From positions 22,777,453 through 22,841,452 of the forward strand of contig NC_073691.1 of NCBI RefSeq assembly GCF_029784155.1: a DNA stretch of 64,000 nucleotides, written 5' to 3'. The position numbers and the translations under genes are program-made. Below the pieces are notes generated by a model. That model did no database searches. It was not told the DNA's origin and saw only the letters and a list, made by a program, of their open reading frames with translations. This document shows positions 34,485-46,339 of this stretch, piece after piece (position 1 is the first letter of the stretch; each line of letters begins with the position of its first letter). The DNA comes from Uranotaenia lowii (Eukaryota > Arthropoda > Insecta > Diptera > Culicidae).

Positions 34485-34819
34485 AATTCTATCCTGGAGC
34501 TGGTTTTTGTTTGTTTTGATTTGATTTCTGTTAGTTTTATTAGTCGTTTCGTGGAATTGAGCTTTGCGAACACTACTTAGTTTTTAGGGTTGCTTGGATT
34601 TTTTTAGTTTTGTCTGTTTCTATCTTGGCAGTCACAAAAAGCACGTGGTTTCAATAACTTTTTTTTTCTCAACAAAGGCCTACTTTTTTGCTGGTTTTAC
34701 CATTTTTCGTTCCAAAGGTCACACACTTACACGCCTAATTACTATTATCACATTTTGCCCACCTATAAATGACCTACTAATCCCGGTCCAACCATATAGA
34801 TAAATGACACTCGCTCTCA

Positions 34820-35302
34820 TTAGCAGGAATTGTCACGTGCCGCCGAAATTGGTCCTCTGTTGACAGCCGTTGACGATTTGGTGCTCCTGTCATTCATTTC
34901 TGGGTCACACATCAGGGTCTCTGAAGGCATCGATTCTCCGCCAATCTTCTGTTGCGGAATCTTCCTACAGTTTTTGGTTCCGGTTTGTTCAACGACGACG
35001 ACGACGTCACCGGATGATGAAGATGGATGACGGTGTCGTAGCAGCACGGCGGTGTTCTGGTGGGTCTTCGAAGGTTCGTTCCGGTGAGATCGGTTACTCT
35101 TGGAGGCAGCACCACCGCCTCTATGCGGAGGATTACTTCCGGCAGCAGTCCTTCTTCCTCGTCTGCTGTTGCTGATGCCGCCACCGGTTGGCTGCTGTCC
35201 TCCATTGAAATGGAAGGAAGATGTAGCTGTCGCCGAAGAGGAAGACCGAGAAGCAGATGAAGCCACGAGCAGTACCGGTACCATCGGATGGCATTTACAC
35301 AT
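34820..35302 (-). CDS. Candidate upstream exon / 5' UTR of the GPCR gene
   Basis: A GC-rich block with CGA/GAC-type trinucleotide runs (near 34995-35008) in an AT-rich setting, 335 bp upstream of the N-terminal GPCR exon. One minus-strand frame is open for 160 codons (MCKCHPMVPVLL, Ser-rich, VVVVEQTGTKNCRKIPQQK, ending AARDNSC and a stop). A second minus frame and two plus frames are also open, so openness alone is weak evidence. No strong donor is seen before the stop. I infer a 5' UTR exon or an alternative N-terminal exon; function unknown. Confidence 0.35.
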   Translation of the reverse strand: MCKCHPMVPVLLVASSASRSSSSATATSSFHFNGGQQPTGGGISNSRRGRRTAAGSNPPHRGGGAASKSNRSHRNEPSKTHQNTAVLLRHRHPSSSSGDVVVVVEQTGTKNCRKIPQQKIGGESMPSETLMCDPEMNDRSTKSSTAVNRGPISAARDNSC

Positions 35303-36303
35303 ATCCCTCTCGAAAAACGCCTCGGAATCTTGGTAGAAATCGGAGGGAAACTAATTAGAGTGAGGCGGTGCGGTACCGGAAGAGGCTATCAGGAGGTGAC
35401 AGTGCTTTTGTCGTCATCTTGAAGCTACTGCCACAGATATCTGTCCGGGGGAAGAGAGAGATATAGTAAAAGTGATTAGAATTAATTTTCAATTAACACT
35501 AAGCAGTGCCAGGGTAGAGTTAATGACTGGAAAGTTTTTCTTCCAGTGGATAATTAAGGTCTCAGTTTAAGCTGAACCGAACATGGACATTAGACTATGA
35601 ATTCCGATCTGGCCATGGGCGCTGAAAGTTTTGAGCGTTCTATTTCGCTTAAGGTAGAGAAAATTTTAAAGAATCTGGAAAATGTTGATTATAAACAATC
35701 TTCGATACTATGGTGATACAGAGTATAACATACTTTAAGCTTTAAGTTTAGTTTCAAATTTAGAAACACTTCTTTCAACTATTAGAGTTTGGTAACAAGA
35801 GCATTTCGATCATTTTTAAAGAGCGAAAGAGTGGGATTGGTGGCGAAGCGGAGGGGGTTCAATTGCAAATGAGTCTAAAATATAAGCTGCACACTGCTTC
35901 TCCTCCCCCCCTTGAATATCAATTGAAATTAATATCAATCCAATATGAATTCAATTTCCTTATTTAAAAAATCAACACTCTTACTAAACATTTGGTTGAA
36001 AATAATATTAACAAAATCAGTTTCTGAAAAATGAAACTTCTGGTACTTATTTTTAATTAATTTGCTCTGAAATTTCAAGTTATCATTTTAATTTTTCAAT
36101 TTTAATTGTATTGAAACGAATGAAATAGTTACAAATTTGCTACAAATGAAATAAAAAAAAAATAAAAAATCGATTTTTTTCTTCAACTTTTTGTCTTTAT
36201 GGGTACCTACACATAATTCAAATGTTTTTAATGATTTTGAATTATAATAACACTATCTGACCCGCAAACTTTAATGAGCCTGTATTTTTGAGTATTTTTT
36301 TAA
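35303..36303. other. Upstream AT-rich non-coding DNA
   Basis: It contains short homopolymer runs and no gene. TTAA at 36300-36303 is the left target copy of the following element. Confidence 0.45.
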
Positions 36304-37036
36304 GGGGGGGGTAGGGTCTAACATTTTCAAAAAATCGATTTTTTTATTTTTTTTTTATTTTCTTATTGTTAAACATTTCAAGAATGTTGTGTCAAATTTT
36401 CAAGTCAATTGAAGCAAAACTGTAGCAGTTATAGGCCTTTATCTCCCCCTATCTAATACTGCAAGAAAGCAAGAGCAGAAACTTCAAACGCGTTTTTCTC
36501 GAAAGCACATTTTTAAAGTCCGTGGACATCGTCATTTGAAAACTACTTATCCGATTCTTTTCAAATTTGGAACATATTTTCTATATATAAAATACTAGAC
36601 CCCAACGTTTTTCTTTTTTGATTTTTTTTATTTTGGGGAGATTTTACAGGTGAAAAATGGCGGATTTTTAAGTGAAAAATCGTAGTTTTTACTTCAAACA
36701 GCCACAAAAATTTCATAAAAATATTTTTAAATTAAATAAAAACGTTGGGGTCCAGAAAAACATCTATTAAAAATATTTTGCTCTGATTTTTTGACTTCAG
36801 ATGATTCTGTTCTGAGATACAGTGTCCACCGCAAATCCTGTTTTCTAAAAGGCATCCTCGAAAATGCTCCGTCACCGGCTCATTTTTCAATATTTTTCAA
36901 CGAAAAAATTACTAAATGTTCTTTTAACAATGCTTTATATAATGCAAAAAATTTGAATACATTTGTTTGAACGATAGCTCCAGAAAAAAATCGTGAAAAT
37001 GGTGTTTTTTTATACCCGTTAGACCCTACCCCCCCC
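36304..37036. mobile_element. piggyBac-type MITE with perfect 19-bp TIRs and TTAA target duplication
   Basis: 733 bp bounded by TTAA at 36300-36303 and 37037-37040. The left end GGGGGGGGTAGGGTCTAAC is exactly mirrored by GTTAGACCCTACCCCCCCC at the right. There is no open frame of transposase size; the interior is AT-rich with several runs of T. TTAA duplication with G-rich termini fits non-autonomous elements mobilised by piggyBac-superfamily transposases. The perfect ends suggest a fairly recent insertion. Confidence 0.85.
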
Positions 37037-37040
37037 TTAA

Positions 37041-39311
37041 TATTTTAGCACTGTTCCTTAGTCAGCCTTCCTTTTGAGTGGCTGAAGGCAAGTGGATACC
37101 CTTGTGTCAGAAAAAATCCAGAATTATAGTTCAATATACAAATAAGTTACGCTAACTTTTGGTTAGCGAACTTATTTTCTTCCGGTAACTTAAGTACACT
37201 TAATCTATCTAGTTTCAATTTAGTTTAGCCATCCTTCCTATTCAAAAACTCCTATCTGATCAAGTATTTTAAAATTGCTGATGATTGATTTGAACAGAAA
37301 ATGGGATTTTGCTGGAGGCGTCATAAACTGAGTTTTTTTTCGATTTTCGTTTACCTCTGTATTTAAATACATTGAAGTTTTCTTTAAGCATGATCGTCAG
37401 AATAGAAAAATTCAAAAATGAATTGGACAAAACCTGAACATTTAAAGAATAATGAAAATAAACATTATTTTAAATTTTTTTTTTCATTATTTCAAATGTC
37501 GTTTTTTTCGAACTATGTACTAAATACACTAATTGAATCTTATTGTGAATGGACAGAGCTGAGTTTGACAAATATTTAACAATTAGGAAAAAGTCACTAT
37601 TCATCTCATTTTACAGCAACACTTTTCTAATCAATATAATGTTTGAAAATGTCTTTAAAATTTGTGTCATGATTATCTTTTTTCAATTTTCAGTTAAGAG
37701 TTGGCAAATTGCACTATAAATTAGGAAATTAAAAAAAAATTTAAACTGTCATGTTTGTAGATTACTTTTCTCTTAACATATGAAACCTTGAATGAAGGCA
37801 AATCTATTTTGAGTATTTGAAATAAAAATTCAAAACAATCACAAATTATTTAAAATTTTAGTTTATGATCGTAAGATATGAAACTATAATCCAAACAGTT
37901 AAATTTAATTCTGAATTTAATTGTGAATTTATATCAATATTCAAAATTTGGCTTTATGAATCTGGATTTTCAGTTATATTTGAACGTAAATTTAAAAGCT
38001 GATTTTCTTTGATCTTGATTTTATTTTTGTTGATCGAGTTCAAGTGTTTATATTCTTAAACTCACTTGTGCCTGATAGATTGTTTTTTTTGATCTGATAT
38101 CTGGTTCGTACCAGATTCTTTTGTATGTTTGTGTATTGATTCAGATTTTTCTCTATACTTAAATGTTTAGGTAGCATGCTTTTTACTTAAATGTTAAATT
38201 TTTATATTCTTTCAAGTTTGACGATATTTTTGATTCGGATCCTTTTTTCTGACTTTTGAAACTGAGAGTTGAATCTAATATCAAGTTAAAGTCCTATATA
38301 GCTAAACTTTAGAAAAGTTCCTTTTAACCACTGAGCATAAAAGGAAGTGTGCATTTTGCAATGATTCCTGATCCTCCAATCCGTGCTTATGATAGTGATG
38401 CAATTTACTTGGAATCACAAAATTGATAACATTCAATTCTCAAACTGACTAGAAAAATTCCGAACATTTTCTAAAAATCAACCAAAAATAAATAAAGGTG
38501 ATTTTTTATCAGTTATATGACTTTCTATTGGTGTTGTCAAAACTCATCAAAATTGATTTGGTAATGGTAGTGTTTTGAGTCTATCGAAAATTTTACATCT
38601 TTATTGCTTGAGTTGCTAAAAGAATATGACATTATTTCCCTGCTAATATTTTTACATGATTCTTTATCAGCTAACATTTTTTCAATATTATTTCCATAAT
38701 GGAAATCCTGTAGATCAGTGAAAATAAGTTTTTTTCACTAAAAAAATTGTAAAATAATCTTTAATTACACTATTAATTTGTGATTTCTAACTGAATTTGT
38801 ATCAAAACTGTCTTTGGTTTAAAAAAAAATACTTTAAAATTTAAAATGAAATTAACTATCAAAATTGATAATCATGATCTCTTGAGAATGGAATTCCTCG
38901 ACAAAAAACCAACTTGATATTTTCATCTTGATTATAAAGCTTTCTGGGCTGCATCTGAATCTGAATTTAAAATAATTATTCTGGTTCTGAATTCTGATCC
39001 TGAGCTCCAAATTTAAATTTTGAATCTGTATCGAAATCCAAGAATAAAATATTGTATTGAGAACAGATGTGATTTTTTTTAGAAGCCTCAATTGTGAATC
39101 TGTAATTAAAATTTAGCAAGTTTTTATTTCAATCTAAATTTAAGATTGAAAAAGTGTTTTTCTAATCTGATTTGTGAATCTGAATTAAAATATTTATTTC
39201 GAATGATGATTCAAGGTTTCAATTCAGATTCGCCATTTTGAAGCTTTGTTACGATTAAATTCTGCATAAAATTTAAGAACTTCAAAACGAAATGTAATAA
39301 TGGTTTTTATA
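37041..39311. other. AT-rich non-coding DNA
   Basis: No gene. The part at 38940-39240 repeats words such as ATCTGAATCTGAATTT and TCTGGTTCTGAATTCTGATCC, a degenerate relative of the 13-mer array at 41.1-42.8 kb but outside the nested insertion. Confidence 0.45.
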
Positions 39312-40345
39312 TACAGTACCGTTCATAATTGTATAGGAATTGGAAGAACGTGCACTGTCACTTCATCTTTGAACTTCCATAACTTTTTACCCTGATAATA
39401 GTTTTTGATCAAATTTTCTGCGTTGGATAGATCAACTACTGGATATCACACTATTATATCACAAAACATGAGCTTTCTGGAGTGTTTTTGGCCTGAGATA
39501 CAGTAATTCTACGAAAATTGGACTTTTTGGACCTTTCTCATTCAAACTGCAATATCTCAGAAACTATGCTACAGAAACTATTTTATTGAAATTTTGCAGA
39601 GTGATTGTTGAAATATAAAGCTAGCATGTCTGAAGCTTTTGAAAAGTTTTATCAATTTGATCAAAAGTCACGCGAGGTAAGATATTTCAGGCATGAACCC
39701 AGAATGCGATTTCTATAGAATTTTGGACGATTCATGAGAACAATATCGTTTCCATCCACAAATCAGTCAAAAACTATCTGGCAAAAGCAATGAAGAAAAG
39801 AAAAACTGAAATTAATGATCCATTTGTGTTTTGAAATCAGAATTTCACGATATTGTTTTGAAATACTGGTTGAAAAAGATTTACTGATTGTTTAACATGA
39901 AAAAGGATTTTCCTATGGAAACAATCGTCCAAAATTCTATAGAAATCGCATTTATAGGTTCATACCTGAAATATTGTACCTCGCGTAAATTTTGATCTCA
40001 TCGATAGAACTTTTCATAAACTTCAGACATGCTGGCTTTATATTTCAACAATCCCTCTGCAAAATTTCAGTAAAAAATATATCGTAGTTTCTGAGATATT
40101 GCAGTTCGAATGAGAAAGGTCCAAAAAGTCTGATTTTTGTAAAATTACTGTATCTCAGGCCACAAAAACTCCAGAAAGCTCATGTTTTGTGATATAATAC
40201 CCAGCAAACATTTATGAAGGTAGAACACAGGAACAACAGAATTATTCAAACAAATATACCAGATAAAAAGATTGTATTAAACTTACCAAAATAGCATATA
40301 GCTACAAAAGTGGAGGCGATATATCTACAATGACAAGATTCCAAC

Positions 40346-40396
40346 TGTGGTGATGCCATAAACATGCATCATACTGTAAGTAAAATCTCCTATCAA
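40346..40396 (+). mobile_element. Left half of a 170-bp interspersed repeat (split copy)
   Basis: TGTGGTGATGCCATAAACAT through CTCCTATCAA matches the first 51 bp of the intact copy at 50623-50792. The remainder resumes at 42841 after a 2.4-kb insertion, with TATCAA present on both sides. Confidence 0.85.
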
Positions 40397-41007
40397 ATAG
40401 GAGGTGATGGTGCAAATGAACGTTCAGCGCAAACGTCGTCGAGAAAAAGTCGCAAGCTGATTATTTCTTGAAAAGGTTAAGATCAGCTACGACGCCTAAC
40501 TTGTGGTTGAAAAAAATGAACGCATCGCAACGACGCTGTGGCACGATTGGTTCAAATGACTGCATCTCTTAAGTTCATTCCGATGCTTTGCGAACAGTTC
40601 GCCTACTGATTTTAAGGCGACGTCAACCGAAGGATCCGTTCGTTTGAATTTATCGGGGATAAGTACAAACGACCTTATCGAGATAGGGTCGTTTGAACAT
40701 TCAATTGAATGTTCACTTTTGAACGTTCAATTGTATGTTCGTCTGATGCGTTCGGCAGCCTAAGGCAAGACGCCGAGCCGTGTTAGGATGGGATGGATTA
40801 TCGATATGGTGCATTGCTTGCGTGTGGTGTTCGGACGTCGCTCGACGATTGAGGGTGTCGGGTGTCTTGTAGCGCGCGGATGACTAGGTAAAGAGAATGA
40901 GGCGCAGTTACAGTTTACTTTAAAAGTTCAATTTTACTGAATAAAATGCAAACCGCCCAACTACGGTTGGGCTTGTAAGAGATTGTTTATTCTTTTTCAA
41001 TCCAATT

Positions 41008-41071
41008 TGCGGATATTGGCTGTTTGCTTTAGTTCTGAACCTTAAACTAAAGCAAACCATCATTATCCGCG
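41008..41071. other. Strong hairpin (13-bp perfect stem plus outer stem)
   Basis: GTTTGCTTTAGTT at 41022-41034 pairs perfectly with AACTAAAGCAAAC at 41045-41057 across a 10-nt loop. GCGGATA at about 41010-41016 pairs with TATCCGC at about 41064-41070 outside a small internal loop. Total size is about 60 nt, within the range of small-RNA precursors or transposon terminal hairpins. Expression is unknown. Confidence 0.6.
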
Positions 41072-41110
41072 AAATTTAATTTCAGGTTCAGTATGCATGA
41101 AAATCTGTTT

Positions 41111-42046
41111 TCAGATTTCAGATTCCCATTTCAGATTCAGAATTCAGATTCAGATTTCAGATTCAGATTTCAGATTAAGATTTCAGATTCAGATTTCAGA
41201 TTCAGATTCAGATTTCAGATTCAGATTTCAGATTCAGATTTCAGATTCAGATTTCAGATTCAGATTTCAGATTCAGATTTCAGATTCAGATTTCAGATTC
41301 AGATTTCAGATTCAGATGTCAGATTCAGATGTCAGATTCAGATTTCAGATTCAGATTTCAGATTCAGATTTCAGATTCAGATTTCAGATTCAGATTTCAG
41401 ATTCAGATTTCAGATTCAGATTTCAGATTCAGATTTCAGATTCAGATTTCAGATTCAGATTTCAGATTCAGATTTCAGATTCAGATTTCAGATTCAGATT
41501 TCAGATTCAGATTTCAGATTCAGATTTCAGATTCAGATTTCAGATTCAGATTTCAGATTCAGATTCAGATTCAGATTTCAGATTCAGATTTCAGATTCAG
41601 ATTTCAGATTCAGATTTCAGATTCAGATTTCAGATTCAGATGTCAGATTCAGATGTCAGATTCAGATTTCAGATTCAGATTTCAGATTCAGATTTCAGAT
41701 TCAGATTTCAGATTCAGATTTCAGATTCAGATTTCAGATTCAGATTTCAGATTTCAGATTCAGATTTCAGATTCAGATTTCAGATTCAGATTTCAGATTC
41801 AGATTTCAGATTCAGATTTCAGATTCAGATTTCAGATTCAGATTTCAGATTCAGATTTCAGATTCAGATTTCAGATTCAGATTTCAGATTCAGATTTCAG
41901 ATTCAGATTTCAGATTCAGATTTCAGATTCAGATTTCAGATTCAGATTTCAGATTCAGATTTCAGATTCAGATTTCAGATTCAGATTTCAGATTCAGATT
42001 TCAGATTCAGATTTCAGATTCAGATTTCAGATTCAGATTTCAGATT
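41111..42046. repeat. 13-bp satellite array (CAGATTCAGATTT)n
   Basis: About 72 copies of alternating CAGATT and CAGATTT (period 13). Variants include CAGATGT near 41317-41335 and again near 41638-41657, and a dropped or extra CAGATT near 41555-41575 and 41748. Since 39 nt is 13 codons, open frames read FRFRFQIQISDSD on the plus strand. These frames are period artefacts. The paired CAGATGT variants, about 320 bp apart, indicate an internal duplication. Confidence 0.96.
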
Positions 42047-42469
42047 GGAAATGGCCTTCCGCTCATTATGAGTTGATGTTTAACAGTACATTTACGACTA
42101 GCGCTTCAACGTTAACCCAATCATCTCATACTTATACACATTGAGCTTAAATATATTGAGTCCCAAATTCGTGGCGTACACAATATGATTAAGAATAATA
42201 TTAATACAATATTAATATTAATGAAAAATATGATAATATTTTGTTCACAAGAACTATCAGTAAATGCAATGAAATGATTAACTGTTGGTAGTATATTTTA
42301 AACATGATTTACTTTTCAAATGCCAATTAAATTCCTTTTTATTCCGTCCCGATGGAATGAACACTTCGTACAGGAAATGACGTTTGGGTTGGTGGCAAAG
42401 GGGTCTGCACTTATACCCCTTCGGCTCCAAACAAAAAGTAATTTTCAGTAAGCAGGACCTCAAATATGA

Positions 42470-42835
42470 ATCTGAAATCTAAACCCAAAATCTTAACCTT
42501 AATTCTAAAACTGAATACTTAATATGAAACCTGAATCCGATATCTGAATCAGGATCTGAAATTTGAAATCTAAATCAAAATATGATTCTGAAATATGAAT
42601 GTAAAATCTCAATCTGAAATCTGAATCTGAAATCTGAATCTGAAATCTGAACCTGAAATCTGAATCTGAAATCTGAATCTGAAATCTGAATCTGAAATCT
42701 GAATCTGAAATCTAAATCTGAAATCTGATTCTGAAATCTGAATCTGAAATCTGAATCTGAATCTGAAATCTGAATCTGAAATCTGAATCTGAAATCTAAA
42801 TCTGAAATCTGATTCTGAAATCTGAATCTGAAATT
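42470..42835. repeat. 13-bp satellite, inverted copy (AAATCTGAATCTG)n
   Basis: Clean units of AATCTGAAATCTG, the reverse complement of the array at 41111-42046, run from about 42608 to 42835. A degenerate fringe (AATCTAAACCCAAAATC and similar) extends back to 42470. A sub-block containing TCTAAATCTGAAATCTGATT occurs twice (near 42712 and 42797), showing local duplication. Confidence 0.93.
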
Positions 42836-42840
42836 GATAG

Positions 42841-42965
42841 TATCAATATAGTCATGTACACCTCCACCGCATATTACCTTGAGTAACATACTTGTGTCGC
42901 CTGTGCGCGCTGGCACAGCATTCGTGTGTAGGCCACCAATCGTAGCACATCGACTCGCTGTCACA
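42841..42965 (+). mobile_element. Right half of the split 170-bp interspersed repeat
   Basis: TATCAATATAGTCATGTACA through CGACTCGCTGTCACA matches the intact copy at 50623-50792 from its TATCAA onward, with a single early difference (ACACCTCC versus ACGCCTCC). Confidence 0.88.
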
Positions 42966-44375
42966 AGTGGCGACGAAAAAAAAGTACCCGACGCGTGCTG
43001 GAAGAGTTTTAATCTGTGTTCGAGATGAGTCTTTGGTTCGAGAAATATTTTGGGAAATGCACCGACGCGTGTGAAAGTTGAAACTAAAATCGGCAATCGA
43101 TTAGCTCTGTGTGCCTTATGGTTGAGAATTTAAGAAAATGGTTTTAATAAAAGTGATAGTGGGGCTGATCGATAAATGATTTCTAAGAGTGTCCATAGTT
43201 GTGAATAAAAAAAAAGATTGAGAAAATAAAAGGGAATACGTGCTAATTTGTAAAAAAAGGTTCTGGGTTTTACAGTGATGATGTCATGTAAAGAAAATCA
43301 TCTTATTGGGAGTAATTTTTGCAAATTATGGTAAAGGGAAATTGGTAACTTCCCTAACAAATGTGGATTTTGTTTTTATCTTTCCATGGAGTTATAGTTA
43401 AGGTATGTACAATTTCTTTATCGAGTTGTGAACGCTAATTAAAAGGATATGAGTAAGCGTAAGGGTCACTTTATTGATTTGAATACAGACATGCGTGAGC
43501 CTAGCAAACTTCATAAGTTGGTTGCAGAACTAACGGTGAATTAGCGCCGCTCGATCGTATGATCGTCAAACAAGCTAAGCCGCCGACGCAGTGCACTGGC
43601 TGTGCTCTGGCAAGGGAGAGAGATAGACGGCTTTGGGTATATCGTAGAAACCGGTTTGCTATCGGAGTGCACACATAGACGCGGGTGCTCGATTAGCTTT
43701 AAGTTTTTTTTCAGGGCAGTGACACAGTAGGAGAAAAAGTGCGCAACGATACCTATATAGGTATTTTGTAATTTGAGAGCAACGGATGACGATATGAATC
43801 TACAGTGGTGTGCATATTTTTAGTATTATACTGTTTTTCTTGGAAACAGTGGAACTAAGATTTGTATTTGTACGAATGAATTTTTCATGAAATTTTAAGT
43901 CTTATAACATGAAAAACATATCGGGAATATGTATTGGGCGTATTTTACTTCTAATGAGCATTTGTTGGTTCATAATTAAGATATGGAGTAAGATATCTGA
44001 GTACAATAAAAGGTGAAGAGTTCATGGAATAATGAAATGATATTCTCAATGTACAAGTTCATCCACAAATATTTAAGGGTCAAGTGTTTGAGAACGTAAT
44101 CAAAAGCCAAACATAAGTAAACAAATAGTTGCTGGGTTGGCGCAACAGTCCAACCGACTGTGAGGAATATTTATGAATGACTTCGATGTTGAACAGCGTG
44201 ATTTTATCTGCTTCCCGAAAAAAAACGAATAGTTGATTAGCGATTTTTGTCGTCGAATTGAAATTACGTTTCATTGAATGAATTCACAACGAGGCGTAGC
44301 TAGGCAACTGTAGAACATATATGATGAAATGTACAAAGAAAACGCATGGCTGTACAGTATTCCATTTCATTGGAA
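42966..44375. other. Non-coding DNA inside the 11-kb insertion
   Basis: Unique, moderately AT-rich sequence. No gene or clear repeat is recognised. Confidence 0.4.
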
Positions 44376-46339
44376 TCTAATATATAAAGATGAGTTGGAC
44401 TATATATGTTTGTTTGTTTGTATGCACCTTATACAAATCCACACCGCTGAACCGATCAGCCTGAAATTTGATACAGAGATGTAGTTGAACCAGGGTAAGG
44501 TTTTAGTAATAGTTATGAGCCCCTCCCACCTAAGAAAAGGGACCCTCCCATACAACATTCGGTTTTATTCACACAAACCAAAAGTCATGGCACACATTTT
44601 GCTAACAGATTTTCGTTTCCTTTGGCGGGGTTTTTTTTCACCATCTCCATGGGCCAGGCATTAGAAACGACCAACCAAAGTTCACGTGTACTGGAAATCA
44701 AATCAAAGCTTGCTGAGCATAAAAAAATTGAAAAGAGAAATTTTCGCGGGTGTTTTTTCCTTCTACTGTTCAAAGCACGTGGTACCGGTGCGAGGCATTT
44801 GATTGCAATAATGAGCCTTCATTGAGGATAAAAAAAATCTACTCGCCTGTTAGAAATGTATTGATAAGAACAGTGTTCGAGAATCTATTTGAATATGCAG
44901 TGGGTAAAGTATGGATACATTGATTCATGTTCATTGTGAATTGACTTCTTCAGTTGAATAACTATTTGGACTGAAAACTAATGTTCCAGTTTTAAGAAAC
45001 CAACCATTTTCCATATTTTTGGAACTCCTCATAGGAAAAAAATTAATAAAACTGAGGGTTGTAAGTTCAAGGCTACGATCTCAACACTTTGATTGCCGTG
45101 TAGGAATTTAATTTACAATATGAATTAGACAATTAAACGTTCATTTTATGCAAAAAGTTAAAAACAAATCCAACCCACGAGACTTTTAGTAATTTAATCT
45201 GAAGTATTTAGTTTTGTACAATTCAATTTCATTTGTTAATTTTTAAACTTTAGTTATTATTGATCATTTACCATCCAATTATAAGAAAACTTAAAAAGCA
45301 CATTGAAAACATGCAGAGGAAGTCTTTAATAAGATTTCAGCGGAAGTCTATTTAGAAAATTCACAGTACAAAATAAAACTAAAATAGGTATTCCATTCTA
45401 CGGGGAGATCTTGAATAGAGGTCGTTAACATTTGTTTACAAGCATAATACATTAGATTTTCACTAGATAACACATGGAAAAGATAAAAAAATGTTATCAT
45501 TGGATGAAAAAAAGGGTAATTCAATTCAAGCTTCCTAAAAAATGGTGGGTGTAAAATTAGGTTGCCAGACTATTTCTGGACGTATCAGGACCGGACAAAT
45601 CCAGCCAATTTTATCGAAAAACCTGGCCAAATCCAGCGTTTGAATTCAAAATATTCATACCGATATCAGGGCAATATCCGGGCAAACTTGGTCAAAACCG
45701 CGAATTTATTTAGTCAAAATAACGAAAAATATGCTTGCAATATTTTTTTTTCATTAAACCACATCAGCATATTTTAAATTGTATATCAAGCTCCAAACAC
45801 GAGTCATGATTATTTCTAAAACTTGCCATTTAAAACCTCTTTTTGAACGTAAAAATGAAAAATTATAGATAATAATTATAAAATGTCAGTTTATGTTATG
45901 TTTCAAAAATGATGTGAATAAATCCGGGCAAAATCCGGGCTTTTTGCACAAAATCCGGAAAACCGGGCAAGACAGAACTTACCTCAAATTTTCATTCAAA
46001 TGTTCTAGCAAATCCAGATAAATCCGTTCAGCCTAGCAACCTTAGATTGAAATGTTTTTCGTGATAGAATGGATAAGCATTTAAGGAAAATTATTTCAAA
46101 TTTGTATTAGCAAACCTAAAAACTATTAGTTATTCAATAATATGAAAACGATAAACTTAGCTAATAATCCCAATTAAAACTTTACGAAGACTTACAAAAC
46201 TTACAAACGCCACATGGCCAAACATGCTCGAATTTGTTACGATGATGGACAAAAAGCTTTCAAAATTTCAAAAAGTCAAATGGCTCATTTCGATTTATAA
46301 TTGATGAGAACCCGAGCAAGGCCGGGTAGAATCAGCTAG
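44376..46339 (+). mobile_element. Non-autonomous Helitron
   Basis: The 5' end TCTAATATATAAAGATGAGT, followed by TGTTTGTTTGTTTGTATG and AATCCACACCGCTGAACCG, is the usual start of insect Helitrons. The 3' end has a short GC hairpin CCCGAGCAAGGCCGGG and closes with ATCAGCTAG/T, the CTAG terminus. The insertion lies between A (44375) and T (46340), with no target duplication, as expected for rolling-circle transposition. There is no Rep/helicase frame. A smaller GGTTGCCAG-family element is nested at 45558-46044. Confidence 0.78.
45558..46044. mobile_element. GGTTGCCAG-family MITE nested in the Helitron
   Basis: It begins TAGGTTGCCAGACTATTTC and ends with the inverse CTAGCAACCTTA. The interior repeats AATCCGGGCAAAATCCGGGC and GGACAAATCCAGCC. 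The inverted ends and shared interior words also occur at 4648-4740, 53377-53560 and 54990-55131. About 487 bp, no coding capacity. Confidence 0.65.

Larger units (their letters stand above)
40397..42840. mobile_element. 2.44-kb insertion carrying the opposed 13-mer arrays
   Basis: It interrupts the 170-bp repeat exactly at TATCAA (40391-40396 and 42841-42846), which behaves like a 6-bp target duplication. Inside, in order, are a GC-richer segment (40400-40920) with CAAACGA/TCGTTTG palindromes near 40670-40700 and a stem near 40703-40735, a hairpin at 41008-41070, the forward 13-mer array, about 550 bp of spacer, and the inverted 13-mer array at its right end. It lacks clear TIRs and any long non-repeat frame. 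The element class is unknown. Confidence 0.65.

Noticed and set aside
41093..42144. Arg/Asp-rich FRFRFQIQISDSD repeat proteins of 270-327 codons
   Set aside because: Three overlapping plus-strand frames are open simultaneously because the 13-mer repeats every 39 nt. This is a repeat artefact.
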